This document shows positions 8,069 through 14,509 of a DNA stretch of 19,003 nucleotides, piece after piece; the first letter of the stretch is position 1; every line of letters starts with the position of its first letter. The translations under genes and the position numbers were made by a program. This DNA is from Methanocorpusculum sp. (lineage in GTDB: Archaea > Halobacteriota > Methanomicrobia > Methanomicrobiales > Methanocorpusculaceae). The stretch covers positions 1 through 19,003 of the forward strand of contig DALTWG010000034.1 of assembly GCA_029987245.1 (NCBI GenBank). The letters are read 5' to 3'. The notes under the pieces were generated by a model, which worked only from the letters and a program-made list of their open reading frames with translations, searched no databases and was not told where the DNA came from.

Positions 8069-8078
8069 ATGTTTATCC
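8069..8078 (+). promoter_or_regulatory. Candidate TATA box of the GAPDH gene
   Basis: ATGTTTATCC is centred about 29 nt before the GAPDH ATG at 8103. This would start transcription at or close to the start codon; no Shine-Dalgarno is seen. The box is a weak match, so confidence is modest. Confidence 0.35.
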
Positions 8079-8079
8079 C

Positions 8080-8101
8080 CTCTAAAGTGAAAGCATTAGA
8101 G
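8080..8101. promoter_or_regulatory. Inverted repeat CTCTAA-N10-TTAGAG, candidate operator before GAPDH
   Basis: A perfect 6-bp inverted repeat (8080-8085 and 8096-8101) with a 10-bp spacer fills the space between the putative TATA box and the GAPDH start codon. The half-site spacing suits a dimeric helix-turn-helix repressor that would block the pre-initiation complex or the transcription start. Could be chance; no regulator is identified. Confidence 0.35.
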
Positions 8102-8102
8102 T

Positions 8103-9128
8103 ATGATTAAGGTTGCCGTCAATGGTTATGGAACCATCGGAAAACGTGTCGCAGATCTTGTGAGCAAACAGCCGGATATGGAAGTAATCGGCATTTCCAA
8201 GACCAGGCCGGGAGCAGAGGCTTTCGTTGCGCAGTCCCGCGGATTCCCGCTTTACATCGCAGACATCTCCAAGAAGGAGGCATTCGAAAAGGCGGGATTA
8301 AAAGTAGCCGGTTCGGTTGAGGAAATGGTTGCAGAAGCCGACATTGTTGTCGATGCAACTCCGGGAGGTGTCGGTGTTTCCAACAAGGCGCTGTATGAAA
8401 AATACGGCAAAAAAGCCATCTGGGAAGGCGGAGAGGACCATGAAGTCGCCGGATTTTCTTTCAACTCCTCCTGCAACTATGCTGAAGCCGTCGGACGCCA
8501 GTTTGCGCGGGTTGTTTCCTGCAACACCACCGGACTTTGCCGCATTATCAATCTCATTGACAAAGCGTTCGGTGTGAAAAAGGTACGCGCAACTATGGTT
8601 CGCCGCGGCGGCGACCCGGGCGACATCAAGCGCGGACCGATTGATGCAATCGTTTTAAATCCGGTTACGATTCCGTCACATCACGGCCCGGATGTGCAGA
8701 GCGTTCTGCCGCACATCAACATTGTGACCTCGGCTATGATTGTGCCGACTACCTTGATGCACATGCATTTCATCAACATGGAACTCAAGAATCCGGCAAC
8801 CAAAGAGCAGGTATTAGAGTTAATCAGGGGACATTCCCGTCTCGGCTTAATCAAGAAGAGCACGGGCATTACAAGCACTGCCCAGCTTAAGGAATATACA
8901 TCCGACATGCTTCGTCCGAGAGGAGATCTCTGGGAAAACGGCATCTTCGAGGATTCTCTCTCCGTTCTTGACGGCACTGACCTGTATCTCTTCCAGGCAA
9001 TTCACCAGGAAGCCGATGTTGTTGTAGAAACCGTTGACTGCATCCGTGCAATGATTGGCGAGGTCAAGTCTGCACAAGAGTCGATTGCAATAACCAACAA
9101 GAGTGCCGGCCTGGTTGCAATCCGCTGA
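8103..9128 (+). CDS. gap: Glyceraldehyde-3-phosphate dehydrogenase, archaeal type II
   Basis: The 341-residue cytoplasmic enzyme interconverts glyceraldehyde-3-phosphate and 1,3-bisphosphoglycerate with NAD(P)H, in methanogens mainly in the gluconeogenic direction. It begins with the Rossmann fingerprint VNGYGTIGKRV (6-16). The active-site cysteine is in VSCNTTGL (C140), and RRGGDPGDIKRGPIDAI (167-183) and SHHGPD (192-197) are typical of the archaeal branch. Length matches the family (about 335-345). The next gene begins 1 nt after its stop, so the two form an operon. The start ATG at 8103 gives the correct Rossmann N-terminus. An inverted repeat immediately upstream may regulate it. Confidence 0.97.
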   Translation: MIKVAVNGYGTIGKRVADLVSKQPDMEVIGISKTRPGAEAFVAQSRGFPLYIADISKKEAFEKAGLKVAGSVEEMVAEADIVVDATPGGVGVSNKALYEKYGKKAIWEGGEDHEVAGFSFNSSCNYAEAVGRQFARVVSCNTTGLCRIINLIDKAFGVKKVRATMVRRGGDPGDIKRGPIDAIVLNPVTIPSHHGPDVQSVLPHINIVTSAMIVPTTLMHMHFINMELKNPATKEQVLELIRGHSRLGLIKKSTGITSTAQLKEYTSDMLRPRGDLWENGIFEDSLSVLDGTDLYLFQAIHQEADVVVETVDCIRAMIGEVKSAQESIAITNKSAGLVAIR

Positions 9129-9129
9129 A

Positions 9130-10272
9130 ATGGAGTTTCCAAAAGTAAGCGCCGACGGCACCCATCATATTTTTGAAGGCAGTCCGGTTTACGCGAAGCG
9201 TTTTACGAAAGTGCGCGATTTTTTCCTTCCGGGAGCGGCGGCGGTCTGCGACGACTCCGGCTGGTATCACATTAATTTTTTCGGCGACCCGCTCTACGAT
9301 GAGCGTTACACGTATGCGGGGGATTTTTGTGAGGACCTTGCGGTGGTGCGCGATGCAGAGGGTCTTTATTACCACATCGATGCCGAGGGCAATAAAATCG
9401 AGGCGGACGGCTTTTTGTGGGCGGGCGGTTTTTTTGAGGGTGCCGCGGTTGTTTATGATAAAAAGCGCGGGGCAACGCATATCACCACAATGGATGAGCC
9501 GCTGTACAATATCTGGTTTTATGACGCGCGCGCGTTTCAAAACGGCCGCGCTCTAGTGCGGGATGCAAAAGGGTGGCTGTATATCGACCGCGCGGGCAAT
9601 TTCATTTCGCGCGCGGCAGAGCCCGCGGATTCGTATCCGCGCGGCTCTGTCTGTGCCGCGCCGTTTGTAAGCCCGGTTCCCGCCGCTTTAGCAAAAGCCG
9701 CGCCGTATGACGCGGCCGTTTTATTTATCCGCCACGCTGAACGCGAGCCGTTTCAGCGCGGGGAGTTTGGCTCGCTCAAGATTCTCACCAGACGCGGCGA
9801 AGAGGCCGCGCGCGCGTTCGGCGAGGCGCTGCCGGGTGCGCGGCGGGGTTTTTCAAGCCCGGTTCCGCGGTGTGTGCGCACCGCGGAACTGATAGCGGGG
9901 AAAAACGAAACATCAACCGTGCTTGGCTATCCTTCGGTTTATGTCATTTCAGACGACATAGTAAACGGCGTTTACACCAATACGCCTGTTATGACTGTGG
10001 TGCGCGAATATATCGCGCGCGGGGTTTTGCCGGGGCATGTGCCCATCGGCGAAGCAACGGAAAAAATGCTTGCGTTTTTAAAATCCGTCGCAGTTCCGGG
10101 AGAAATCACGGTCTGCGTCAGTCATGATGTTTTTGTAGCGGCGTTCTGTGCGTATCTTACGAAACGGGACTTTTCCGACGACCGGATTGATTTTCTGGAC
10201 GGATGCATTCTTCTGCGCCGCGGGGGGAAGTGGACTCTCTGGTGGAGAGAAAACGAGTATCAGATAGAATAA
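9130..10272 (+). CDS. WG-repeat / histidine-phosphatase fusion protein
   Basis: This 380-residue protein has two parts. Residues about 20-165 hold four WG-like beta repeats of roughly 30-35 residues, each with a pattern like GxALVRDAKGWLYIDRAGNF. Residues about 191-380 form a histidine phosphatase (phosphoglycerate-mutase superfamily) domain with FIRHAER (R201, H202), SSPVPRCVRTAEL (242-254, R247) and the second histidine in VSHD (H332). The catalytic set looks complete, so phosphatase or mutase activity is likely; the substrate is unknown. The ATG at 9130 is chosen because it directly follows the GAPDH stop codon; an upstream GTG at 9103 would lie inside GAPDH. There is no signal peptide, so it should be cytoplasmic. 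The gene is richer in GC and in GCGCG runs than its neighbours. Adjacency to GAPDH hints at, but does not prove, triose-phosphate metabolism. Confidence 0.78.
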   Translation: MEFPKVSADGTHHIFEGSPVYAKRFTKVRDFFLPGAAAVCDDSGWYHINFFGDPLYDERYTYAGDFCEDLAVVRDAEGLYYHIDAEGNKIEADGFLWAGGFFEGAAVVYDKKRGATHITTMDEPLYNIWFYDARAFQNGRALVRDAKGWLYIDRAGNFISRAAEPADSYPRGSVCAAPFVSPVPAALAKAAPYDAAVLFIRHAEREPFQRGEFGSLKILTRRGEEAARAFGEALPGARRGFSSPVPRCVRTAELIAGKNETSTVLGYPSVYVISDDIVNGVYTNTPVMTVVREYIARGVLPGHVPIGEATEKMLAFLKSVAVPGEITVCVSHDVFVAAFCAYLTKRDFSDDRIDFLDGCILLRRGGKWTLWWRENEYQIE

Positions 10273-10296
10273 AAATACCAAAACAGGGCGAATTAC

Positions 10297-10491
10297 TTAC
10301 TCTTCGTACTCGAAGACGTCTTCTACCGAGACTTCAAACCGCCGCGCGATTTTAAACGCAAGGTCAAGCGACGGGTCGTATTTTCCTTTTTCAATGGCAA
10401 GAATCGTCTGGCGCGTGACGCCAAGCGACTGTGCAAGCGCGTCTTGGGTTAAGTCATGCATTGCCCGGTAGACCTTGATTTTATTCTTCAT
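10297..10491 (-). CDS. XRE/Cro-type helix-turn-helix regulator (64 residues)
   Basis: This small protein is almost entirely one HTH_3 domain: residues 3-60 with LTQDALAQSLGVTRQTILAI (14-33) as the helix-turn-helix, followed by EKGKYDPSLDLAFKIARRF. The family consists of short regulators usually encoded next to a small membrane protein, as here. The ATG at 10491 lies inside the last codons of the DUF2178-like gene (11-nt overlap, GATGAAGAATAA), so translation is coupled. A longer in-frame reading back to 10566 has no HTH character and lies inside the upstream gene. It ends 24 bp from the convergent phosphatase gene. It may repress its own operon by binding inverted repeats near 11000-11036; inference. 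Confidence 0.88.
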   Translation of the reverse strand: MKNKIKVYRAMHDLTQDALAQSLGVTRQTILAIEKGKYDPSLDLAFKIARRFEVSVEDVFEYEE

Positions 10492-10951
10492 CGTCTCCGT
10501 CCTCGTCGTCAGAAACGCCGTACTTTTTCGTATAATAGACACGGAATCCAACGTAAATGAATACAACTACTGCAAGAAGAGCCATTTCAACCAGTGCAAA
10601 CTGCCCCAGCTGCGTTAAGGGAATTGTTGACGGCGGCTGGAAATGCGGCATCGGACCGAAAAACATCGGCGGCATTGAAAATGCGTAGACAGCAACCGCA
10701 AGATTTCCGGCAATTAAGAGAACTGTGCCCGCTTTGAGCGTCGCAGAACTCGATTTCATATCAATTAAAATCTGGCGTTCGTCAACAATTCTGTCTGAAA
10801 TTCTGCGGTGCATGAAAAAAACCAGGACTGCGGCAATTACAAAAGCCGCGCAGACAATCCACGGCATGCGAAGTTCCATCGAGATGTAGAATAAAGATAC
10901 CAGAATCAGTCCGAAAAACCCGCACAAGAGATAAAATATATTTCTTTTCAT
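10481..10951 (-). CDS. DUF2178-like four-helix membrane protein
   Basis: This 156-residue membrane protein has four predicted helices: about 5-22, 27-47, 70-90 and 112-134. The cytoplasmic loop RRISDRIVDERQILIDMKSS (49-68) resembles the DER signature of DUF2178 proteins, which sit beside small XRE regulators in many archaea and bacteria. The tail is acidic (SDDEDGDDEE). Start at 10951 (MKRNIFYLL) is chosen because it leads straight into the first helix; ATG 10984 (MKRVRATHRHT) is possible and would place the start about 30 nt from the predicted transcription start. The pair with the overlapping regulator resembles membrane-sensor/regulator couples; function unknown. Confidence 0.75.
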   Translation of the reverse strand: MKRNIFYLLCGFFGLILVSLFYISMELRMPWIVCAAFVIAAVLVFFMHRRISDRIVDERQILIDMKSSSATLKAGTVLLIAGNLAVAVYAFSMPPMFFGPMPHFQPPSTIPLTQLGQFALVEMALLAVVVFIYVGFRVYYTKKYGVSDDEDGDDEE

Positions 10952-10998
10952 AGTATGCCTGTGTGTCGCGCGCACCCTCTTCATTTTGCTGTGCACGG

Positions 10999-11036
10999 AA
11001 AACTGCCCGCCGGTGCTGCTGAAAGCGGGCATTTTT
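10999..11036. repeat. Inverted repeat in the leader of the DUF2178-like gene
   Basis: The arms AAAACTGCCCGC and GCGGGCATTTTT pair over 12 bp with one mismatch around a 14-nt loop. On the minus strand it spans the region where transcription from the TATA box at 11041-11050 should begin, so it could act as an operator or a 5'-leader hairpin. On the plus strand it resembles a stem followed by T's, but no plus-strand gene ends here. Confidence 0.5.
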
Positions 11037-11040
11037 CCGC

Positions 11041-11050
11041 ACTATATATT
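11041..11050 (-). promoter_or_regulatory. Candidate TATA box for the DUF2178-like/XRE pair
   Basis: The minus strand reads AATATATAGT, a good archaeal box A. Expected transcription start is near 11016-11020, inside the inverted repeat and 30-65 nt before the possible start codons. Confidence 0.5.
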
Positions 11051-11206
11051 GAGTGTGTATGAAGAAAACTGCCTGTTTATTTTCTTTGCTGCTGTGTTGG
11101 CACAGGGTAAAACCCTGCACCACTATACTATTTGACATTATGTAATTTATACTTATCGTTTTATTCTTGATGATTTACATTTTGTAATGCCAAGCTCGAC
11201 AAAATG

Positions 11207-11215
11207 TTAATATAG
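11207..11215 (+). promoter_or_regulatory. Candidate TATA box for the VTC-DUF4956-CotH operon
   Basis: TTAATATAG is centred about 26 nt before 11237, which would put the transcription start near 11237 and leave a leader of about 20 nt holding an AGGAG ribosome binding site before the ATG at 11258. Confidence 0.5.
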
Positions 11216-11246
11216 TTTTACATCCAACATATCTGTATGCAACAGC

Positions 11247-11251
11247 AGGAG
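11247..11251 (+). promoter_or_regulatory. Shine-Dalgarno that decides the VTC-protein start
   Basis: AGGAG lies 6 nt before the ATG at 11258. The upstream in-frame ATG at 11237 has no such site and coincides with the expected transcription start, so 11258 is the better start. Confidence 0.6.
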
Positions 11252-11257
11252 AAGAAA

Positions 11258-11932
11258 ATGAAGTTCAGACATGAACTTAAGTATTACCTCAGCTATGCTG
11301 ACTATCTGGTGATAAAAAGCCGGCTGCGTCAGATTGCATCGTTCGATTCCCACGCGGGGCCGGACGGAAAATACAGAATCAGAAGTCTGTATTTTGAAAC
11401 GCCCTCAGACAAAATTCTCAATGAAAAAATGTACGGCGTTGCGGAACGGGAAAAATTCCGCATCCGGCTTTACGACAACAAAGATGATTTCATCCGGCTT
11501 GAAAAGAAAATGAAAATTGTCAATGCAACCTCTAAAATTTCGTGCCCGGTAACCCGCGCGGAAGTGGAGAAAATTATTGCAGGCGACCTTGACTGGATGG
11601 CTGAGTCGGGAAGGGCACTTCTCATGGAACTCTACACCAAAATGAAGTACCAGCAGTTAAAGCCCCGGACCATTGTCGATTATGACCGGGAGACATTTAT
11701 TTATGCGCCGGGAAATGTGCGTGTTACGCTTGACACCAATATTTCCACCGGTGTGTCTTCGACTGACATCTTCAATCCCAGCCTGCCGCTTGCGCGCGCA
11801 AACGAGCTGGTGTTTTTGATGGAAGTCAAATATGACAATTTCCTTCCCTATATCATCAGGGAATTAGTACAGCTTCCCAACAGAAGAGTAACCGCATTCT
11901 CCAAATATGCGGCAGCAAGAGTATTCGGATAA
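11258..11932 (+). CDS. VTC-domain (polyphosphate polymerase-like) protein
   Basis: A 224-residue soluble protein that is almost wholly a VTC domain, the triphosphate-tunnel fold that in yeast Vtc4 makes polyphosphate from ATP. The tunnel residues expected of the fold are seen in order: RHELKYYL (4-11), KYRIRSLYFET (38-48), the FRIRLY strand (67-72) followed by RLEKKMK (79-85), YDRETF, RVTLDTNI, LMEVKYD and finally SKYAAA near the C-terminus. In prokaryotes short VTC proteins are often encoded with DUF4956 and CotH proteins, exactly as here. The product may be polyphosphate or another phosphorylated polymer, or the domain may bind phosphate chains; activity is inferred, not shown. Start chosen from the AGGAG site; ATG 11237 would add seven residues. 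Confidence 0.85.
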   Translation: MKFRHELKYYLSYADYLVIKSRLRQIASFDSHAGPDGKYRIRSLYFETPSDKILNEKMYGVAEREKFRIRLYDNKDDFIRLEKKMKIVNATSKISCPVTRAEVEKIIAGDLDWMAESGRALLMELYTKMKYQQLKPRTIVDYDRETFIYAPGNVRVTLDTNISTGVSSTDIFNPSLPLARANELVFLMEVKYDNFLPYIIRELVQLPNRRVTAFSKYAAARVFG

Positions 11933-11938
11933 TTTAGT

Positions 11939-12616
11939 ATGGCACTCACATTCAATGATTTATTCAACTCCAACATTTTAGCAAGTGTCGGAGAATTCTC
12001 GATTATCGATATGGTAATCTGCATGGCCTTATCCTTTGTGGTAGGTCTGTTTATCCTGTTCGTCTATAAGAAAAGTTTCAACGGTGTAATGTATTCATCG
12101 GGATTTGCAATATCGTTGATTGCAATGACTCTGGTCACCACGATGATTATTCTTGCAATCGGCTCCAACATCATCTTATCCTTAGGTATGGTCGGTGCAT
12201 TATCGATTGTGCGGTTCCGTTCCGCTGTTAAAGACCCCATGGACATTGCATACCTCTTCTGGGCAATCTCGGCGGGTATCGTCCTTGGCGCAGGCTTAAT
12301 TCCGCTCGCACTCCTTGGCTCCATCTTCATCGGCATTATCTTATACATCTTCTCCACGAAGAAGCCGACTGACAAGCCTTACATCTTAATTGTGGACTGC
12401 GACAGCGAGGAGACGGAAAAATCCATCGAAAACGTCCTCAAAGAGTCGGTCAAAAAGCAGGTTCTCCGCTCCAAGACGATGAACCCGGGCTCTATTGAAC
12501 TTACCATCGAAGTCCGCCTTCCCAAAATGGAAAGCGGGTTTGTCAACCGTGTCTCGGAGATTCCGGGCGTCAGCAAAGCAGTGTTAGTCAGTTACAACGG
12601 GGAATACATGTCATAA
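11939..12616 (+). CDS. DUF4956 membrane protein
   Basis: This 225-residue protein has four to five membrane helices (about 22-43, 52-75, 76-92, 101-118, 120-139). Between helices lies the family signature VGALSIVRFRSAVKDP (85-100), with conserved Arg and Lys-Asp-Pro. A cytoplasmic alpha/beta domain of about 80 residues follows (about 145-225; YILIVDCDSEE...LTIEVRLP) and looks like a small ferredoxin-like or ACT-like fold. DUF4956 proteins of this kind occur beside VTC and CotH genes and may form the membrane part of that system, perhaps moving a phosphorylated product across the membrane; this is inference. It starts 6 bp after the VTC gene and ends 6 bp before the CotH gene, so the three are one operon. 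Confidence 0.85.
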   Translation: MALTFNDLFNSNILASVGEFSIIDMVICMALSFVVGLFILFVYKKSFNGVMYSSGFAISLIAMTLVTTMIILAIGSNIILSLGMVGALSIVRFRSAVKDPMDIAYLFWAISAGIVLGAGLIPLALLGSIFIGIILYIFSTKKPTDKPYILIVDCDSEETEKSIENVLKESVKKQVLRSKTMNPGSIELTIEVRLPKMESGFVNRVSEIPGVSKAVLVSYNGEYMS

Positions 12617-12622
12617 GAAGAA

Positions 12623-14494
12623 ATGAAATATATCAACATTATAACCATCGTCCTGGTCGTACTCGCCGTGATTTTTCTCGGCGTTTTCATGTTCGCACCG
12701 GAGGCGCTCGGCATTTCACAGGCCGGCACCTCCTACACGAAATATTTTGACCCGGACAAGGTTACTACAGTAAATCTTACCATTTCAGATGAAAACTGGC
12801 AGGACATGCTTGAAAATCCCACGGCAGAAGAGTGGCATACTGCAAATGTCGAGATCAACGGCGACAAGTATGAGGGAATTGCTATACGCACCAAGGGTAT
12901 GACAAGTCTTTCCCAGGTTGCCTCTTCTGATTCGGACCGGTACAGTTTCAAACTGAAGGCGGATGAATATATAGGCGGGCAGTCTTTTGCCGGTCTGAAC
13001 AAATTCGTCTTAAACAACAATTATCAGGACCCGACGTATATGCGCGAGTATTTGTCGTATGATCTCCTGACAGAAATGGGTGTGCCTACTCCTTTGTATG
13101 CATATGCCGCGGTCTATATCAACGGCGAGTACTGGGGTCTGTATCTGATGATTGAAGAGGTTGAAGATGATTTCCTGCTGAGAAACTACGGCTCTGCCTA
13201 TGGTGAACTCTACAAGCCGGAGACTATGAATTTCGGCGGCGGAAGAGATGATAAAGAGAAGGGCATGCAGATGCCGGAAGGTTTCGGCGATGAGGAACTT
13301 GCGAAATTTGCGGAGATGACTGATGAGGAACGCGAGGCTTTGATGCAGCAGTTTATGCAAAAAGATGCGGAAGGGCAGCGGAATTTCATGCAGGATTTCA
13401 GAAATGCCGAAAATCAGACTGAATCTGAAACGAATTCTCCGGACATGCAGAATATGCAGACTCCTCCGGATATGCAGAATATGCAGGCCTCTCCGGATAT
13501 GCAGAATATGCAGAACCCTCCGGACATGCAGAATATGCAGACTCCTCCGGATATGCAGAATATGCCAACCGGGTCCGGTAAAGATTCCAAAGACGGTCAG
13601 GGAGGATCTCACGGCGGCGGTCCGGGAGGTTTCGGCGGTTCAGGCGGCGGTGCCGACCTTGTCTATACTGACGACGAGTATGACAGTTACAGCACCATAT
13701 TTGACAATGCTGTATTTGACGGTGTGAAAAATGCCGACAAGCAGCGTGTTATCGCCGCGCTGAAAAATCTCAAAGAAGGCATCGACCTTGAGACCTATAT
13801 TGATGTCGATGAGGTCCTGCGCTACTTTGCGGTAAACACTGCCCTGGTAAATCTCGACAGTTATGTAAGCAGCCTGAAACACAACTACTACCTCTATGAG
13901 GATGACGGCAAACTTTCCATGATTCCATGGGACTGGAACCTGTCATTTGGCGCATTCCAGACAAGTACTTCGGGTGCGGTGAACTTCCCGATAGACACAC
14001 CGGTTACAAGCGGCATTGAACTGTCCGAGCGTCCTATGATTGGCTCGCTTCTTGCGGTGGATTCTTATAAGGAAACTTATCACAAGTACCTGAGTGAAAT
14101 CTGTGATTACATGGAAAACACTATGCTCAACAGAATCGATGAAATCGATGCGCTGATATCCCCGTATGTAAAAACCGACCCGACTGCGTTCTATACGTAC
14201 GAGGAGTATGAAAGCGGTGTTTCCAATCTGAAAAAGTATATCACGCTTCGCGTTGAAAGTATGCGCGGGCAGCTGAACGGTACTATTCCGTCAACCTGGG
14301 ACGGTCAGTCGACTGATTCTTCAGCGCTGATTGAAACAGGCGACCTTGTCATCTCCGGCGGCATGGGCGGCGGAGGTATGGGCGGGGGATTTCCGGGAGG
14401 GGATTTCAAGCCCGGAAACGATACTAATAACGGCAAAAATCACGGCGGGGGCAAAGGACAGCAGGGAGGACAAACTCCTTCCGCCGCGTCCTGA
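12623..14494 (+). CDS. CotH-like protein kinase, membrane-anchored, with Met/Gln/Pro tandem repeat
   Basis: The 623-residue product has an N-terminal anchor or signal (about 5-25) and a CotH domain. CotH of Bacillus is an atypical kinase that phosphorylates spore-coat proteins. Kinase landmarks: IRTKGMTS (88-95), NKFVLNNNYQDPTYMREYLS (126-145), INGEYWGLYLMIEEV (166-180), ELYKPE (195-200), then HNYYLYEDDGKLSMIPWDWN (420-439), with the metal-binding type Asp in PWDWN (D437). Between the two kinase parts lies an insert (about 205-345) holding a Glu/Met-rich helix, five PDMQNM repeats (273-317) and a Gly-rich stretch. The tail (about 577-617) is again Gly-rich with GGMGGG patterns. The domain should face outside the membrane. 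Last gene of the VTC-DUF4956-CotH operon. CotH identity is strong; substrate unknown, possibly its own repeat region. Confidence 0.88.
   Translation: MKYINIITIVLVVLAVIFLGVFMFAPEALGISQAGTSYTKYFDPDKVTTVNLTISDENWQDMLENPTAEEWHTANVEINGDKYEGIAIRTKGMTSLSQVASSDSDRYSFKLKADEYIGGQSFAGLNKFVLNNNYQDPTYMREYLSYDLLTEMGVPTPLYAYAAVYINGEYWGLYLMIEEVEDDFLLRNYGSAYGELYKPETMNFGGGRDDKEKGMQMPEGFGDEELAKFAEMTDEEREALMQQFMQKDAEGQRNFMQDFRNAENQTESETNSPDMQNMQTPPDMQNMQASPDMQNMQNPPDMQNMQTPPDMQNMPTGSGKDSKDGQGGSHGGGPGGFGGSGGGADLVYTDDEYDSYSTIFDNAVFDGVKNADKQRVIAALKNLKEGIDLETYIDVDEVLRYFAVNTALVNLDSYVSSLKHNYYLYEDDGKLSMIPWDWNLSFGAFQTSTSGAVNFPIDTPVTSGIELSERPMIGSLLAVDSYKETYHKYLSEICDYMENTMLNRIDEIDALISPYVKTDPTAFYTYEEYESGVSNLKKYITLRVESMRGQLNGTIPSTWDGQSTDSSALIETGDLVISGGMGGGGMGGGFPGGDFKPGNDTNNGKNHGGGKGQQGGQTPSAAS
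13439..13573 (+). repeat. Five-copy 27-bp tandem repeat inside the CotH gene
   Basis: Five in-frame units of 27 bp encode PDMQNM followed by three variable residues (QTP, QAS, QNP, QTP, PTG). Units are nearly identical in DNA, mostly CCGGAYATGCAGAATATG plus a variable 9-bp end, so the array is young or kept uniform and could change copy number by slippage without shifting the frame. Confidence 0.9.
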
Positions 14495-14509
14495 TTTTTT
14501 TACTTTTTT
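14495..14509 (+). terminator. T-rich terminator after the CotH gene
   Basis: Seven T's directly follow the CotH stop codon, then after ACT-like spacing six more T's. Archaeal RNA polymerase terminates at such U-tracts without a hairpin. The tract overlaps the last codons and stop of the converging protease gene (Lys-Lys-stop), so both genes share the sequence. Confidence 0.55.

Larger units (their letters stand above)
10952..11257. promoter_or_regulatory. Divergent intergenic region between the regulator pair and the VTC-DUF4956-CotH operon
   Basis: This 306-bp gap has no convincing gene. It contains a strong minus-strand TATA box (11041-11050), a plus-strand TATA box (11207-11215) and several small inverted repeats: TGCCCGC/GCGGGCA with AT flanks (10999-11036), CAGGGT-AAA-ACCCTG (11103-11117) and TTACA-TTT-TGTAA (11174-11186). 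The repeats next to both promoters are plausible operators for the XRE regulator encoded on the left. A 28-codon reading frame at 11059-11145 is noted elsewhere but not called. Confidence 0.5.

Noticed and set aside
9103..9129. GTG start at 9103 for the WG-repeat/phosphatase gene
   Set aside because: It would overlap the conserved C-terminus of GAPDH; the ATG at 9130, right after the stop, gives a natural coupled start.
10492..10566. N-terminal extension of the XRE regulator to 10566
   Set aside because: The added 25 residues are the out-of-frame reading of the DUF2178-like C-terminus and do not resemble an HTH family; the ATG at 10491 starts the canonical domain.
10999..11036. Intrinsic terminator on the plus strand
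   Set aside because: No plus-strand gene ends upstream: the nearest plus-strand gene stops at 10272, and two minus-strand genes intervene.
11059..11145. A 28-codon reading frame starting MKKTACLFSLLLC, resembling a short signal or leader peptide
   Set aside because: No ribosome binding site, very short, overlaps two inverted repeats, and lies in a divergent promoter region; no support beyond a hydrophobic start.
13439..13573. Possible CRISPR-like regular repeat
   Set aside because: Units are contiguous 27-bp coding repeats in frame with only 9-bp variable parts, not repeat-spacer units.
13010..13612. A 200-codon minus-strand frame with repeated HILHIRR units
   Set aside because: It is the antisense reading of the PDMQNM repeat in the CotH gene, with no start signal and no independent domain.
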